DNA from: an uncultured Odoribacter sp.
GTDB lineage: Bacteria > Bacteroidota > Bacteroidia > Bacteroidales > Marinifilaceae
Assembly (NCBI GenBank): GCA_944321165.1
Contig: CALUKE010000002.1
Coordinates: 124,001 to 188,000 of the forward strand
Length of the DNA stretch: 64,000 nt
Direction: 5' to 3'
Shown here piece after piece: positions 26,638-35,510 of the stretch. Position numbers and translations under genes: made by a program. Under the pieces are notes generated by a model that made no database searches, was not told the DNA's origin, and was given only the letters and a program-made list of their open reading frames with translations. Every line of letters starts with the position of its first letter. The first letter of the stretch is position 1.

Positions 26638-28488
26638 ATGAAGTGGGTTATAATATGTTGTCTTTTTTTATTGCCCGGAGTTGTAAAGGCACAAGATAAT
26701 TATGAGGTTTTCCGGAAAAAAATGTCAGAGATAGAAAAACGGGAAAAGGAGTTGAGGAATGTAATCTGGGGGAAAAATGATTATTCCAAACATTATAAAG
26801 ACAGTGTTTGGAAAATATTGGATGTTTTGGTACAAGACAAAAAGAATTTTGCTCTGCAATCTGTACGGGAGAATCCGGAAGACAGCCGTTTTTTGCAGGT
26901 GTTAGATATTTATGTCCGGAATTTTCTGACGTTGGATGAATTTGAGACAGAGTTGAAAAGATTTTCCGAGAAAGTCCAGGAAACAGAAGATTGTAAGGAA
27001 AAATTTGAATTTATCGGATATGCCAGAGAAATGCAACCCGGGAAACCTTGTGTGGATTTTCAGGTGAAGGGACATGAAGGAGAATCGATTGTCTTATCGG
27101 AAGTGCTGAAAAAAAATAAGGTGGTTCTGATTGACTTTTGGGCTTCTTGGTGTGGTGCCTGCCGGGCTTCCATTCCTTATTTAAAGGAAGTATATAAAAA
27201 ATATGCGTCAAAGGGGTTTGAAATTTTGTGTGTTTCTTTGGATGGAGAAAAGGAAAAATGGGATAAGGCTTATCAAAAGGAGGCATTCCCATGGATAGAC
27301 GGGAGTAATTTGTTGGGTTGGAAAGATCCGCTTGTGTTGAAGTATGCCATTCGGGGAATTCCTCATCAGGTACTGGTGGCTCAGGACGGAACTATTATTC
27401 AGATCGGCTTTTACAGACGTGGGGCATTGGAGGAAGAGTTGGACAAATATTTTGCTCAGGATCACTCTGTTCGGTTTGAAAATGGGACATTTCAGGAAGC
27501 ATTGGATAAGGCAAAGCAAAGTGGAAAATTGTTATTTGTGGATTGTTATACCTCTTGGTGTGGCCCCTGTAAGATGTTGGCAAAGGAGGTATTTACCAAT
27601 AGGGAAGTGGCTGCTTATTTTAATGAGCATTTCATTTCTTTTAAGATAGATTGTGAAAAAGGAGAAGGACCTGAATTGCAGAAACGTTTTGGGGTTAGTG
27701 GGTATCCGACTTTGTTGTTTATAAACGGGGATGGTGAAGTTGTCAATAAGATTGTTGGTGCCAGTAAACAACCGGTGTTTCTGGAAAATGTGAAGAAGGG
27801 GCTGGATCCAAATACTTCCTTGTATGGGAAAGAACAGAAATACAAGTCGGGATGTCGGGATCGTGCGTTTGTACTGGATTTGATCGAAAGTTATAAAGAT
27901 ATCCATGAAGCTCAGAAAGCAAAACAAGTTTCCTTGGAATTTTTGGAAGAACAAACGGAAGAAACCTTACTGACACCGGAAGGATGGTCGGTGATAAGTT
28001 ATTATTATGTGTCGACTTATGGCTCTAAATGGTGGAATTTTATTTTGGAACATAGCGAGGAATATGCGGCTTTGGTTGGCAAGGAAGAGGTTGCCAGAAA
28101 AATAGGTGAAACGATGCATCCTTATCTGTTCGCTTATATTTATGGGCGTAGAAAAGCAGAGAGTAAAAGTGAATTCAAAACCTATAAGAAAATTATTGAT
28201 GAATATCAGCCGAAACAAAAAGAGGTTTTGTATGCGTTTATCGAGTTGGGAAAAAGCGCCAGTTTTGGTAGTCATGATGCTTATTTCAAGACTGTCTTGA
28301 AAGTGATTCCTGCAATGGATCGTTCAGAACATTATCGTTTTTTCGTGAATGCATTGGATTTTTTACTGAATGGTTTGAAGGATAAACAGAAAAAACAGCT
28401 GGTGGAATTATTAAAATATTCTCAGGAACAGCAAACGGATTATTTTAAACCATTGTATGGAAAATTCTTTGAAAAAATAGAAGTATGA
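26638..28488 (+). CDS. Exported protein with two thioredoxin domains
   Basis: A 616-residue exported protein (signal MKWVIICCLFLLPGVVKAQ). After a helical N-terminal part (20-130), a TlpA/AhpC-like thioredoxin domain covers about 135-270 with WCGAC (C172, C175) and cis-Pro IRGIPHQ. A second thioredoxin domain covers about 278-395 with WCGPC (C308, C311) and VSGYPTLLF. The last 200 residues are helical and charged, with no family I know. Tandem redox domains suggest disulfide exchange in the periplasm, perhaps reducing cysteine-linked mucin or other glycoproteins before breakdown; that is inference from its overlap with GH84. The stop overlaps the GH84 start by 4 nt (ATGA). Confidence 0.88.
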   Translation: MKWVIICCLFLLPGVVKAQDNYEVFRKKMSEIEKREKELRNVIWGKNDYSKHYKDSVWKILDVLVQDKKNFALQSVRENPEDSRFLQVLDIYVRNFLTLDEFETELKRFSEKVQETEDCKEKFEFIGYAREMQPGKPCVDFQVKGHEGESIVLSEVLKKNKVVLIDFWASWCGACRASIPYLKEVYKKYASKGFEILCVSLDGEKEKWDKAYQKEAFPWIDGSNLLGWKDPLVLKYAIRGIPHQVLVAQDGTIIQIGFYRRGALEEELDKYFAQDHSVRFENGTFQEALDKAKQSGKLLFVDCYTSWCGPCKMLAKEVFTNREVAAYFNEHFISFKIDCEKGEGPELQKRFGVSGYPTLLFINGDGEVVNKIVGASKQPVFLENVKKGLDPNTSLYGKEQKYKSGCRDRAFVLDLIESYKDIHEAQKAKQVSLEFLEEQTEETLLTPEGWSVISYYYVSTYGSKWWNFILEHSEEYAALVGKEEVARKIGETMHPYLFAYIYGRRKAESKSEFKTYKKIIDEYQPKQKEVLYAFIELGKSASFGSHDAYFKTVLKVIPAMDRSEHYRFFVNALDFLLNGLKDKQKKQLVELLKYSQEQQTDYFKPLYGKFFEKIEV

Positions 28489-30359
28489 AAAAAATACTAG
28501 GATTAGCTGTTGTTATTTTTATACCTATTTCTCTCTTTGCACAAAATCTTCATATACAACCGACTCCACAGAATATTTCTGTTTCGGGGAAAGTGGCGGA
28601 TGTTCCTGAAAGTTATCGGTTTTATGGAGGTGAAACAGCGGATGTGGAGGCTGTCAAACTTATGCGTTCGATCTTTTCTGTCGAAGACGAATCTACTTCG
28701 GGGCAAGTGTGCATTTATATTGGCGAACGGGGAGATCGGGCCGTGCGTAAGTTTGCCTCTAAAATACCGGATTGTCCGGAAGGATATTATTTACGGGTGG
28801 ATGGAAAAAATATTGTCATTGCAGGTGCTGACGAACGGGGTACTTATTATGGAGTGCGTACATTCTTGCAGCTGATGAGTCATGGTAAGTTGCCTGAGGT
28901 GGAGATTACCGATTATCCGGATGTCCGTTTCAGGGGAGTTGTAGAGGGGTTTTATGGTATTCCCTGGAGTTTTGAAGCTCGGAAAAGACAACTTGAATTT
29001 TATGGAAAGCATAAGATGAATACCTATATCTATGGTCCCAAAGATGATCCTTACCACAGTGCGCCGAATTGGCGAAAACCATATCCTCCTGAAGAGGCTG
29101 AACATATCCGTTCTTTGGTCGAGATGGCGGCCGTTCATAAAGTCGATTTTGTCTGGGCCATTCATCCAGGTAAGGATATTCAATGGACAGAGGAGGATAG
29201 AGATGCCTTGTTGGGAAAATTTGAGGCAATGTACGATTTAGGGGTGAGGGCTTTTGCTGTTTTCTTTGATGATATCTCGGGAAAGGGTACAGATCCCGTA
29301 AGACAGGCTGAATTGATGAATTATCTGGATGAATATTTTGTAAAAGTAAAGAAAGATGTTCGTCCGCTGATTGTTTGTCCAACGGAGTATAATCGGAATT
29401 GGGTGAAGCCGGAGAGAGGGTATCTGGAACATTTGGGAAAAACTCTCAATAATGACATACAGATTATGTGGACTGGTGATTATGTTGTGTGTGATATTAC
29501 ATCGGAAGGATTGGATTGGGTAAATTCACGGATTCGGCGACCGGCTTATATATGGTGGAACTATCCGGTCAACGATTATGCGCGCGATCATATTGTGATG
29601 GGAGAGGTTGATCGCTTGGATAAAAGTATTGTATCTTCATTGATGAGCGGTTTTGTGAGTAATCCGATGGAACAGGCGGAAGCTTCTAAGGTGGCTCTTT
29701 ATGCCATCGCTTCTTATGCTTGGAATCTGGAGGCTTATGATAGCGAAGTGGCCTGGGAGGATGCACTTCGGGAGTTGATGCCTCAGGATTATCAATTTTT
29801 ACGTGTTTTTGCAGAACATAATGCAGATTTCGGTGAGAATATAAACAATTATCGTAGGGAAGAATCCCGAAAGATAAAGCCGGTAGCGGAGGCATTTCTT
29901 CAGAACTATCAGAAGGCTTTTTTTTCAGAGGAATTGGGGAAAAAATTGACCGAAGAGTTTGAGCAAATAGAGACGAGTGCGGATATGCTGATGGGTAGTA
30001 AGGATAACAATGCACTTGTTTCCGAGATATATCCGTGGCTCCTTCAATTTAAAAGTATTGGAGAGTTAGGACAACAAGTATTGGCAATGGCCCGTATGGT
30101 TAATAGCCTCCAGCAGCTTGATAAGGATTTGTTTTTGCGTATGTATAGGCGGGTTGTGGCATTGCGGGATATAAGGATAAAAACAGGTATTGCTTGTAAT
30201 GATAATTCTGATTGTCCTGGGATAAAGACTGCCTCTTGCGTGTTAGAGCCTTTCATTTGTGAGTTGTTCAAGCTTTCGGTTGAGCGATTCAATGAAAATT
30301 TTGATCAGAAACTGGAGACAAATCTGGTATTTGATTATAAGGATTATTTAAAGGATTAA
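28485..30359 (+). CDS. GH84 beta-N-acetylglucosaminidase
   Basis: A 624-residue exported glycosidase (signal MKKILGLAVVIFIPISLFAQ). The N-terminal GH20b-like domain (about 22-145) ends in GTYYGVRTFLQLM. The catalytic barrel has FRGVVEGFYGIPWSFEARKR, NTYIYGPKDDPYH, and the paired catalytic aspartates FFDD at D262-D263, used in substrate-assisted catalysis through the N-acetyl group. GH84 enzymes of gut Bacteroidota remove terminal beta-GlcNAc (O-GlcNAc, mucin or N-glycan). The C-terminal part is a helical bundle. It is translationally coupled to the thioredoxin gene upstream and followed 16 nt later by a fucosidase. Confidence 0.94.
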   Translation: MKKILGLAVVIFIPISLFAQNLHIQPTPQNISVSGKVADVPESYRFYGGETADVEAVKLMRSIFSVEDESTSGQVCIYIGERGDRAVRKFASKIPDCPEGYYLRVDGKNIVIAGADERGTYYGVRTFLQLMSHGKLPEVEITDYPDVRFRGVVEGFYGIPWSFEARKRQLEFYGKHKMNTYIYGPKDDPYHSAPNWRKPYPPEEAEHIRSLVEMAAVHKVDFVWAIHPGKDIQWTEEDRDALLGKFEAMYDLGVRAFAVFFDDISGKGTDPVRQAELMNYLDEYFVKVKKDVRPLIVCPTEYNRNWVKPERGYLEHLGKTLNNDIQIMWTGDYVVCDITSEGLDWVNSRIRRPAYIWWNYPVNDYARDHIVMGEVDRLDKSIVSSLMSGFVSNPMEQAEASKVALYAIASYAWNLEAYDSEVAWEDALRELMPQDYQFLRVFAEHNADFGENINNYRREESRKIKPVAEAFLQNYQKAFFSEELGKKLTEEFEQIETSADMLMGSKDNNALVSEIYPWLLQFKSIGELGQQVLAMARMVNSLQQLDKDLFLRMYRRVVALRDIRIKTGIACNDNSDCPGIKTASCVLEPFICELFKLSVERFNENFDQKLETNLVFDYKDYLKD

Positions 30360-30375
30360 CAAAGAAATAGATGAT

Positions 30376-31761
30376 ATGAAACAGTTGGGTTTGTTGTTTG
30401 CATTTTTTATGCTATGTTTCTCATCTTTGGCATTTTCACAAGATCGTGAGAAGATTTGGGATGAGACTGAAAAGGAAAAGCAGGAACGAATGGCTTGGTG
30501 GGTACATGATCGGTTTGGGATGTTTATACATTGGGGATTGTATGCTTTGCCAGCAAGACATGAATGGGTGATGCGATATGAGAAGATTCCGGTTGATGAG
30601 TACCGGAAATATTTTGAATTATTCGAACCGGATTTATACAATCCACGGGAATGGGCTAGAATCGCCAAACAGGCAGGTATGAAATATGCTGTGATTACGG
30701 CAAAACATCATGAAGGATTTTGTTTGTTTGAAACAAAGTATACGGATTATCAGGCATTGAATGCACCTTTGTGTCAAAAAGATTTGATCAAGGAATGGGT
30801 AGATGCTTTTCGGGCAGAGGGATTAAAGATCGGTTTTTATTATAGTTTGTTGGATTGGCATCATCCCGATTTTGAAATAGACAGAATTCATCCTCAGGCT
30901 CCGAAAGATCCCAAGGATTATAAAGAATTGAATAAGGAAAAAGATATGAACCGTTATCGTGAATATGTAAAAAATCAGGTGACGGAATTGTTGACCAATT
31001 ATGGAAAAATAGATTTGTTGTGGTTGGATTATTCTTACCCGAAAGGAGATTATGGAAAGGGGCGTGCGGATTGGGATTCGGAAAACTTGATGAAACTGGT
31101 TCGTCAGTTGCAACCAGAAATTATTGTAAATGATCGGGCCGATTTGCTGGATGTGCCTGGCGGTTGGGATTTTACCACTCCGGAACAATACAAGGTGTCT
31201 AAATGGCCGGAAAGGGATGGGAAAAAGATTCCCTGGGAAACCTGTCAAACCTTTTCCGGTTCGTGGGGATATTACCGGGATGAGAGTACATGGAAAGACA
31301 ACAAGCAATTGCTCGTTTTGTTGATAGAGTCTGTGAGTAAAGGTGGTAATCTGTTGTTGAATGTGGGACCGACTGCACGGGGGTGTTTTGATGCTAGGGC
31401 TCTGGATCGTTTGGCCGGTCTGGGAAAATGGATGACTTTTAACAGTCCTTCGATTTATGGGTGTACAGAAGCTCCGGAAGAATTTGAAGTGCCGGATAAT
31501 ACTTTGTTGACTTATAATCCGGAGACTCGTCGATTGTATGTTCATTTGCTTGATTATCCCTTGTCGCGTCTTTTACTGAAAGGGTATGCAGGGAAAGTAA
31601 AATATGCACAATTTTTACACGATCGTTCGGAGTTGCGTTTTGGGAAAGCCAGTTCGAGCGTAACTCATCAGGAGACTTTGGGGGAAAAAGATCTGCTTTT
31701 GGTTTTGCCGGAGGTAAAACCGGATGTAGAGATTCCAGTGATAGAATTGATACTTGAATAA
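30376..31761 (+). CDS. GH29 alpha-L-fucosidase
   Basis: A 461-residue exported fucosidase (signal to about SLAFSQ). The GH29 barrel has RFGMFIHWGLYALPARHEWVM split over strand 1, AKHHEGFCLFET, LKIGFYYSLLDWHHPDF, and the nucleophile in LLWLDYS (D218). The shorter C-terminal beta domain ends near VEIPVIELILE. The length and the ARHEWVM segment fit the GH29-A type, which accepts a wide range of fucosides including alpha-1,2/3/6 linkages; that finer specificity is inference. It lies in the GH84-GH29-GH3 series and would remove fucose caps from host glycans. Confidence 0.94.
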   Translation: MKQLGLLFAFFMLCFSSLAFSQDREKIWDETEKEKQERMAWWVHDRFGMFIHWGLYALPARHEWVMRYEKIPVDEYRKYFELFEPDLYNPREWARIAKQAGMKYAVITAKHHEGFCLFETKYTDYQALNAPLCQKDLIKEWVDAFRAEGLKIGFYYSLLDWHHPDFEIDRIHPQAPKDPKDYKELNKEKDMNRYREYVKNQVTELLTNYGKIDLLWLDYSYPKGDYGKGRADWDSENLMKLVRQLQPEIIVNDRADLLDVPGGWDFTTPEQYKVSKWPERDGKKIPWETCQTFSGSWGYYRDESTWKDNKQLLVLLIESVSKGGNLLLNVGPTARGCFDARALDRLAGLGKWMTFNSPSIYGCTEAPEEFEVPDNTLLTYNPETRRLYVHLLDYPLSRLLLKGYAGKVKYAQFLHDRSELRFGKASSSVTHQETLGEKDLLLVLPEVKPDVEIPVIELILE

Positions 31762-31793
31762 CATCTGGGTTCGGGCATTTTTATTTGCAAGGT

Positions 31794-34211
31794 ATGAAAA
31801 GAAAATTTATTGTGCTATTTTGCATGCTGGGTTTCGGAATGGGCACTTTTGTAAAAGCTCAAACACATCCGTCCTCTGAAACAACGGCAATTTCCTTGAA
31901 AACAGCCTCGGTTGAGGATGTAATCAAGGCGATGACCTTAGAGGAAAAAGTGTACATGGTGATAGGAAATAAGAATAATTATTGGTCAGAAAATGGTTTT
32001 TTAGGGGTTGGGGCCACATATCAATGTGACCGCTTGGGAATTCCTTGTGTGCTTTTGGACGATGGTCCTGCCGGTTTGCGTATTCCTTTTCAACGGAAAA
32101 GCGATGATAAGACTTATTATTGTACGGCTTTCCCGACGGCAACTGCATTGGCTGCCTCCTGGAATCCGCAGTTGAATGAAGAGGTGGGAAAAGTGATGGG
32201 GAATGAAGCTTTGGAATATGGTTCGGATGTATTGCTGACACCTGCTATTAACATACACAGAGATCCGTTGTGTGGGAGAAATTTTGAATATTATTCAGAA
32301 GATCCTTATTTGGCGGGGAAAATGGCTGTCGCCATGATAAAAGGGGTGCAGTCTCAAGGAATCGGTACTTCGGTCAAACATTTTGCCGTAAATAATCAGG
32401 AAACAAACAGACGTTCGGTGAATGCGGTCGTCAGTCAGCGGGCTTTGCGCGAAATTTATTTACGGGCTTTTGAGATGGCGCTAAAAGAGGCAAAGCCATG
32501 GACAGTGATGGCTTCTTATAATAAGATCAATGGATATTATGCAACTCAAAGCAAAGATTTGTTGACCACCATATTGCGGGAAGAGTGGGGATATGAGGGG
32601 GTGGTTGTGACTGATTGGACCAATGCTGATGATGGAGTTGCACAAATGCGGGCGGGAACCGATTTGATTATGCCTGGTTTTTTGATTGATTATCCGACTG
32701 GTCCTTATTATTATGATGAAATTTATAATGGTGTAAAAGATCGTTTGCTGGATGAAGATGTGCTTGATCGAAATGTGAAACGGGTGTTGGAATTCGTGAA
32801 AAAAACTCCTCGATTTAAAGAATATCCGTTTTCTTCTAAGGTGGATTTGGAAGGACATGCTCAATTAGCGAATAAGGCTGCAGAAGAATGTATGGTTTTG
32901 TTGGAAAATAAAGATTCGGTATTGCCGTTTTCTTCCAAGGTCAAGAAGATTGCTTTGTTTGGGAAAACTTCTTACGATTTTATTGCAGGAGGACGGGGAA
33001 GTGGAGAAGTGAATTATGTTCGAAGCATGTCTTTGAAAGAAGGTTTGGAAACTGTGGGGTATAAGGTTTCAAAAGTGTTGAATGATTATTATGTACGTCA
33101 AATAGATTCGATTTATCAGTCAAAAGCAGAAAAAACGAGTGAAAGTAATCGTAAATATATCGTCGCTTGTACTCCGGAACAGGATTTGTCTGTCGATATG
33201 ATTCGTGAACAGGCTCGTTTGACAGATGTCGCTGTTATCACTATCGGTAGAGTATCAGGTGAAGGAGGGGATAGTCCTGAAAAAGGATATTTTACTTTGA
33301 CTAAGGAGGAGTTGACAATGATTCAAGAGGTATGTACTATTTATCATAGCATGAAGAAAAAGGTAGTGGTGATATTGAATATCGGTTCTGTCATTGAAAC
33401 TGCCTCCTGGAAAGAGTATCCGGATGCCATATTATTGAGTTTCCAAGCGGGACAGGAAGGGGCTGCCGCAGTAGGTAGAATCCTGAAGGGAACAGTAAAT
33501 CCGTCCGGGAAATTACCGATGTCTTATCCGGTAAGATATGCGGATACTCCGGCTGCCGATTATTTCCCCGGATTACCGAAAAAGAATCCGTTGAATACAT
33601 ATTATAACGAGGGAGTATATGTAGGATATCGATATTATGTTACGGAACAGCTTCCCGTGTCTTATGAGTTTGGATATGGATTATCCTATACCCGATTTGA
33701 ATATTCTAATTTGAAAGTAAGTTCTCCTCGGTTTAATGATAAGTTAACTGTATCTGTTGATGTTCAGAATGTAGGAGACCGATCGGGGAAAGAGGTGGTT
33801 CAATTGTATTTGACTGCGCCGGAAGGAGGATTGGATAAGCCGAAAGTGGAACTGAAAGGTTTTGGTAAAACCAGATTATTGGCTCCCGGAACCAAAGAGA
33901 CCGTAACTTTTGAATTGGATTTGAGATCTTTGGCTTCTTTTAATAGCGGTATTTCTGCATGGGTAGCGGATGCCGGAGAATATACCATACATATTGGTTC
34001 TTCTTCATTGGATTATCGTCAAGAAGAAACCTTTGTTTTACCGGAAACCATTGTGGTAGAGAAAGTGAATGATGTGCTTTATCCGAATTTTCCCGTTAAA
34101 GATATTCGTTCTCGTTCCGGAAAAGTTTTGAAAGGTCGAGCCGCTTTTTATAAGGATCCCTATTACAAAGGGATAAAAGAAAGTTTATGGCGTGAAACTG
34201 ATATTTATTGA
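31794..34211 (+). CDS. GH3 beta-glycosidase
   Basis: An 805-residue exported GH3 enzyme. The start is MKRKFIVLFCMLGFGMG (31794, ATG) rather than the in-frame TTG at 31785. Domain order: (beta/alpha)8 with TSVKHFAVNNQETNR and the nucleophile in VVVTDWTNADDG (D274); an alpha/beta sandwich with LFGKTSYDFIAGGRGSGEV and IGRVSGEGGDSPEK, a plausible acid/base region; and a fibronectin III-like C-terminal domain (about 640-745, VSVDVQNVGDRSGKEVVQLYL). Substrate (beta-glucoside, xyloside or other) cannot be fixed. The last 7 nt overlap the convergent folA gene. Confidence 0.92.
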   Translation: MKRKFIVLFCMLGFGMGTFVKAQTHPSSETTAISLKTASVEDVIKAMTLEEKVYMVIGNKNNYWSENGFLGVGATYQCDRLGIPCVLLDDGPAGLRIPFQRKSDDKTYYCTAFPTATALAASWNPQLNEEVGKVMGNEALEYGSDVLLTPAINIHRDPLCGRNFEYYSEDPYLAGKMAVAMIKGVQSQGIGTSVKHFAVNNQETNRRSVNAVVSQRALREIYLRAFEMALKEAKPWTVMASYNKINGYYATQSKDLLTTILREEWGYEGVVVTDWTNADDGVAQMRAGTDLIMPGFLIDYPTGPYYYDEIYNGVKDRLLDEDVLDRNVKRVLEFVKKTPRFKEYPFSSKVDLEGHAQLANKAAEECMVLLENKDSVLPFSSKVKKIALFGKTSYDFIAGGRGSGEVNYVRSMSLKEGLETVGYKVSKVLNDYYVRQIDSIYQSKAEKTSESNRKYIVACTPEQDLSVDMIREQARLTDVAVITIGRVSGEGGDSPEKGYFTLTKEELTMIQEVCTIYHSMKKKVVVILNIGSVIETASWKEYPDAILLSFQAGQEGAAAVGRILKGTVNPSGKLPMSYPVRYADTPAADYFPGLPKKNPLNTYYNEGVYVGYRYYVTEQLPVSYEFGYGLSYTRFEYSNLKVSSPRFNDKLTVSVDVQNVGDRSGKEVVQLYLTAPEGGLDKPKVELKGFGKTRLLAPGTKETVTFELDLRSLASFNSGISAWVADAGEYTIHIGSSSLDYRQEETFVLPETIVVEKVNDVLYPNFPVKDIRSRSGKVLKGRAAFYKDPYYKGIKESLWRETDIY

Positions 34212-34693
34212 ATTTTCCGGTATTCGATGAAGGAATAGGCGTATTCGTTTTTCTCGTCGGCGTTGAAGTCTTCGCGTTTGACCTCTTTCCAGTGAGTCGG
34301 ATCGACGGCGGGGATGGTGGTCTCGCCGGGGACTTCGGTGTGTACACGGGTGAGGTAAAGGCGGTCTGCCTGGTTCCAGAGGCTGCGATAAAGGATGCCT
34401 CCGCCGATGATGAATACTTCGTCTTCGTTTTGGGTGGCCGCCAGTGCGTCTGTCAGGTTGGGGTACAGTTCACAGCCGGGAGCTGGAAAGTCGGACTGGT
34501 GGGTGATAACGATGTTGCGGCGGTTGGGAAGAGCTCTGCCCATCGATTCATAGGTTTTCCTTCCCATGATGATGCTGTGACCGGTGGTCAGGGTCTTGAA
34601 GTGTTTCAAATCGGCCGGCAGGTGCCATATCAGACTGTTGTTGTGACCGATAACATGGTTTTCTGAAGCTGCGACGATAATGGATAAAATCAT
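34205..34693 (-). CDS. folA: Dihydrofolate reductase
   Basis: Regenerates tetrahydrofolate with NADPH. The 162-residue protein has the classic ILSIIVAASENHVIGHNN start, LIWHLPADLKHFK (substrate pocket; the usual acidic residue is in PADLKHFK), the NADPH-binding MGRKTYESMGRALPNRRNIV, and the GGGILYRSLWNQADRLYLT strand. It ends convergently inside the last codons of GH3 with a 7-nt overlap and no terminator between them. It is the last gene of a leftward surface-glycan operon, an unusual place for a folate gene; thyA is 19 kb away. Confidence 0.96.
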   Translation of the reverse strand: MILSIIVAASENHVIGHNNSLIWHLPADLKHFKTLTTGHSIIMGRKTYESMGRALPNRRNIVITHQSDFPAPGCELYPNLTDALAATQNEDEVFIIGGGILYRSLWNQADRLYLTRVHTEVPGETTIPAVDPTHWKEVKREDFNADEKNEYAYSFIEYRKIQ

Positions 34694-34725
34694 AGTTACT
34701 GGTTTGGTGTAATGATTGGAGTTGA

Positions 34726-35478
34726 TTAAAATTCCAGCGGGAATTCTGCCGGGCGTTTCCGAATGGCTTTGCGCCAGTATTTTTCCCGTTGTTTCAGGAC
34801 TTCCCGACAGGTCGCCTCTTCTTCGAAATGGCGGGAGCGGGCATAGGCCCGGGCGATGATCCGGAACATTTGGGGCGAACCCCAGAGGCGGGCAAAATTG
34901 GCACAGCCTTTCCGGAAGGAAACCGGACCGAATTCCATGCGGTTGATATCGACCAAACAGAAGTCCGTTTGTCCGTTTTTCTGTTCAAAGAGAATGTTGC
35001 CGGGGGAATAATCCTGATGGTATACGCCTTGTTCGTGCAGTCGGGCGGTGAATATTCCGAAAGCGGTGAGTATCTCCTGCTCGGAAGGAGTCAGCCGGGC
35101 GCTACCGAATTCGTAAAATCTACGGGGATAGTCCACCTGAAGACTGATAAAATAGCTGAATCCCAGCAAGCCTCCCTGTTTCTCCAGTATGTAGGCGATG
35201 GGAGTCGGGGTCGGGATCTGCATGGATTGTAAACGGCGTGCATATTCGTATGCTCTCAGGGCTTTGGGTTGACGCAGGTATACGTAAACCAGCCGGTTGA
35301 TGAACAGAGGAATCCGGTAGCGTTTGACGTTGAGGCGTAAACCGGCAAATTCAAATATCTTGATTTTGTTACGACCATCGTGAAGATATGCACCTTCCGA
35401 CAGAAAGATGGATGGAATCTGCTGGATAAATGCTTGCAAATGGTTGAAATCCGGATGAATAACAATTTTTCTGTTCAT
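34726..35478 (-). CDS. Lipopolysaccharide core (Kdo/WaaP-type) kinase
   Basis: A 250-residue protein kinase-like enzyme of the Kdo/WaaP/InaA group. I start at MNRKIVIHPDF (ATG 35478) rather than the upstream GTG. Key parts are VKRYRIP (nucleotide-binding Lys), YHQDYSPGNILFE (catalytic H-x-D-x4-N loop) and VDINRMEF (DFG-like metal ligand). Such enzymes phosphorylate Kdo or heptose in the lipid A-core. It lies 32 nt upstream of folA and 32 nt downstream of a glycosyltransferase, within a run of leftward genes that all appear to build or decorate surface glycan. Confidence 0.85.
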   Translation of the reverse strand: MNRKIVIHPDFNHLQAFIQQIPSIFLSEGAYLHDGRNKIKIFEFAGLRLNVKRYRIPLFINRLVYVYLRQPKALRAYEYARRLQSMQIPTPTPIAYILEKQGGLLGFSYFISLQVDYPRRFYEFGSARLTPSEQEILTAFGIFTARLHEQGVYHQDYSPGNILFEQKNGQTDFCLVDINRMEFGPVSFRKGCANFARLWGSPQMFRIIARAYARSRHFEEEATCREVLKQREKYWRKAIRKRPAEFPLEF

Positions 35479-35510
35479 AATATGCACGGGTTATAAAATC
35501 GGAATCCCAT

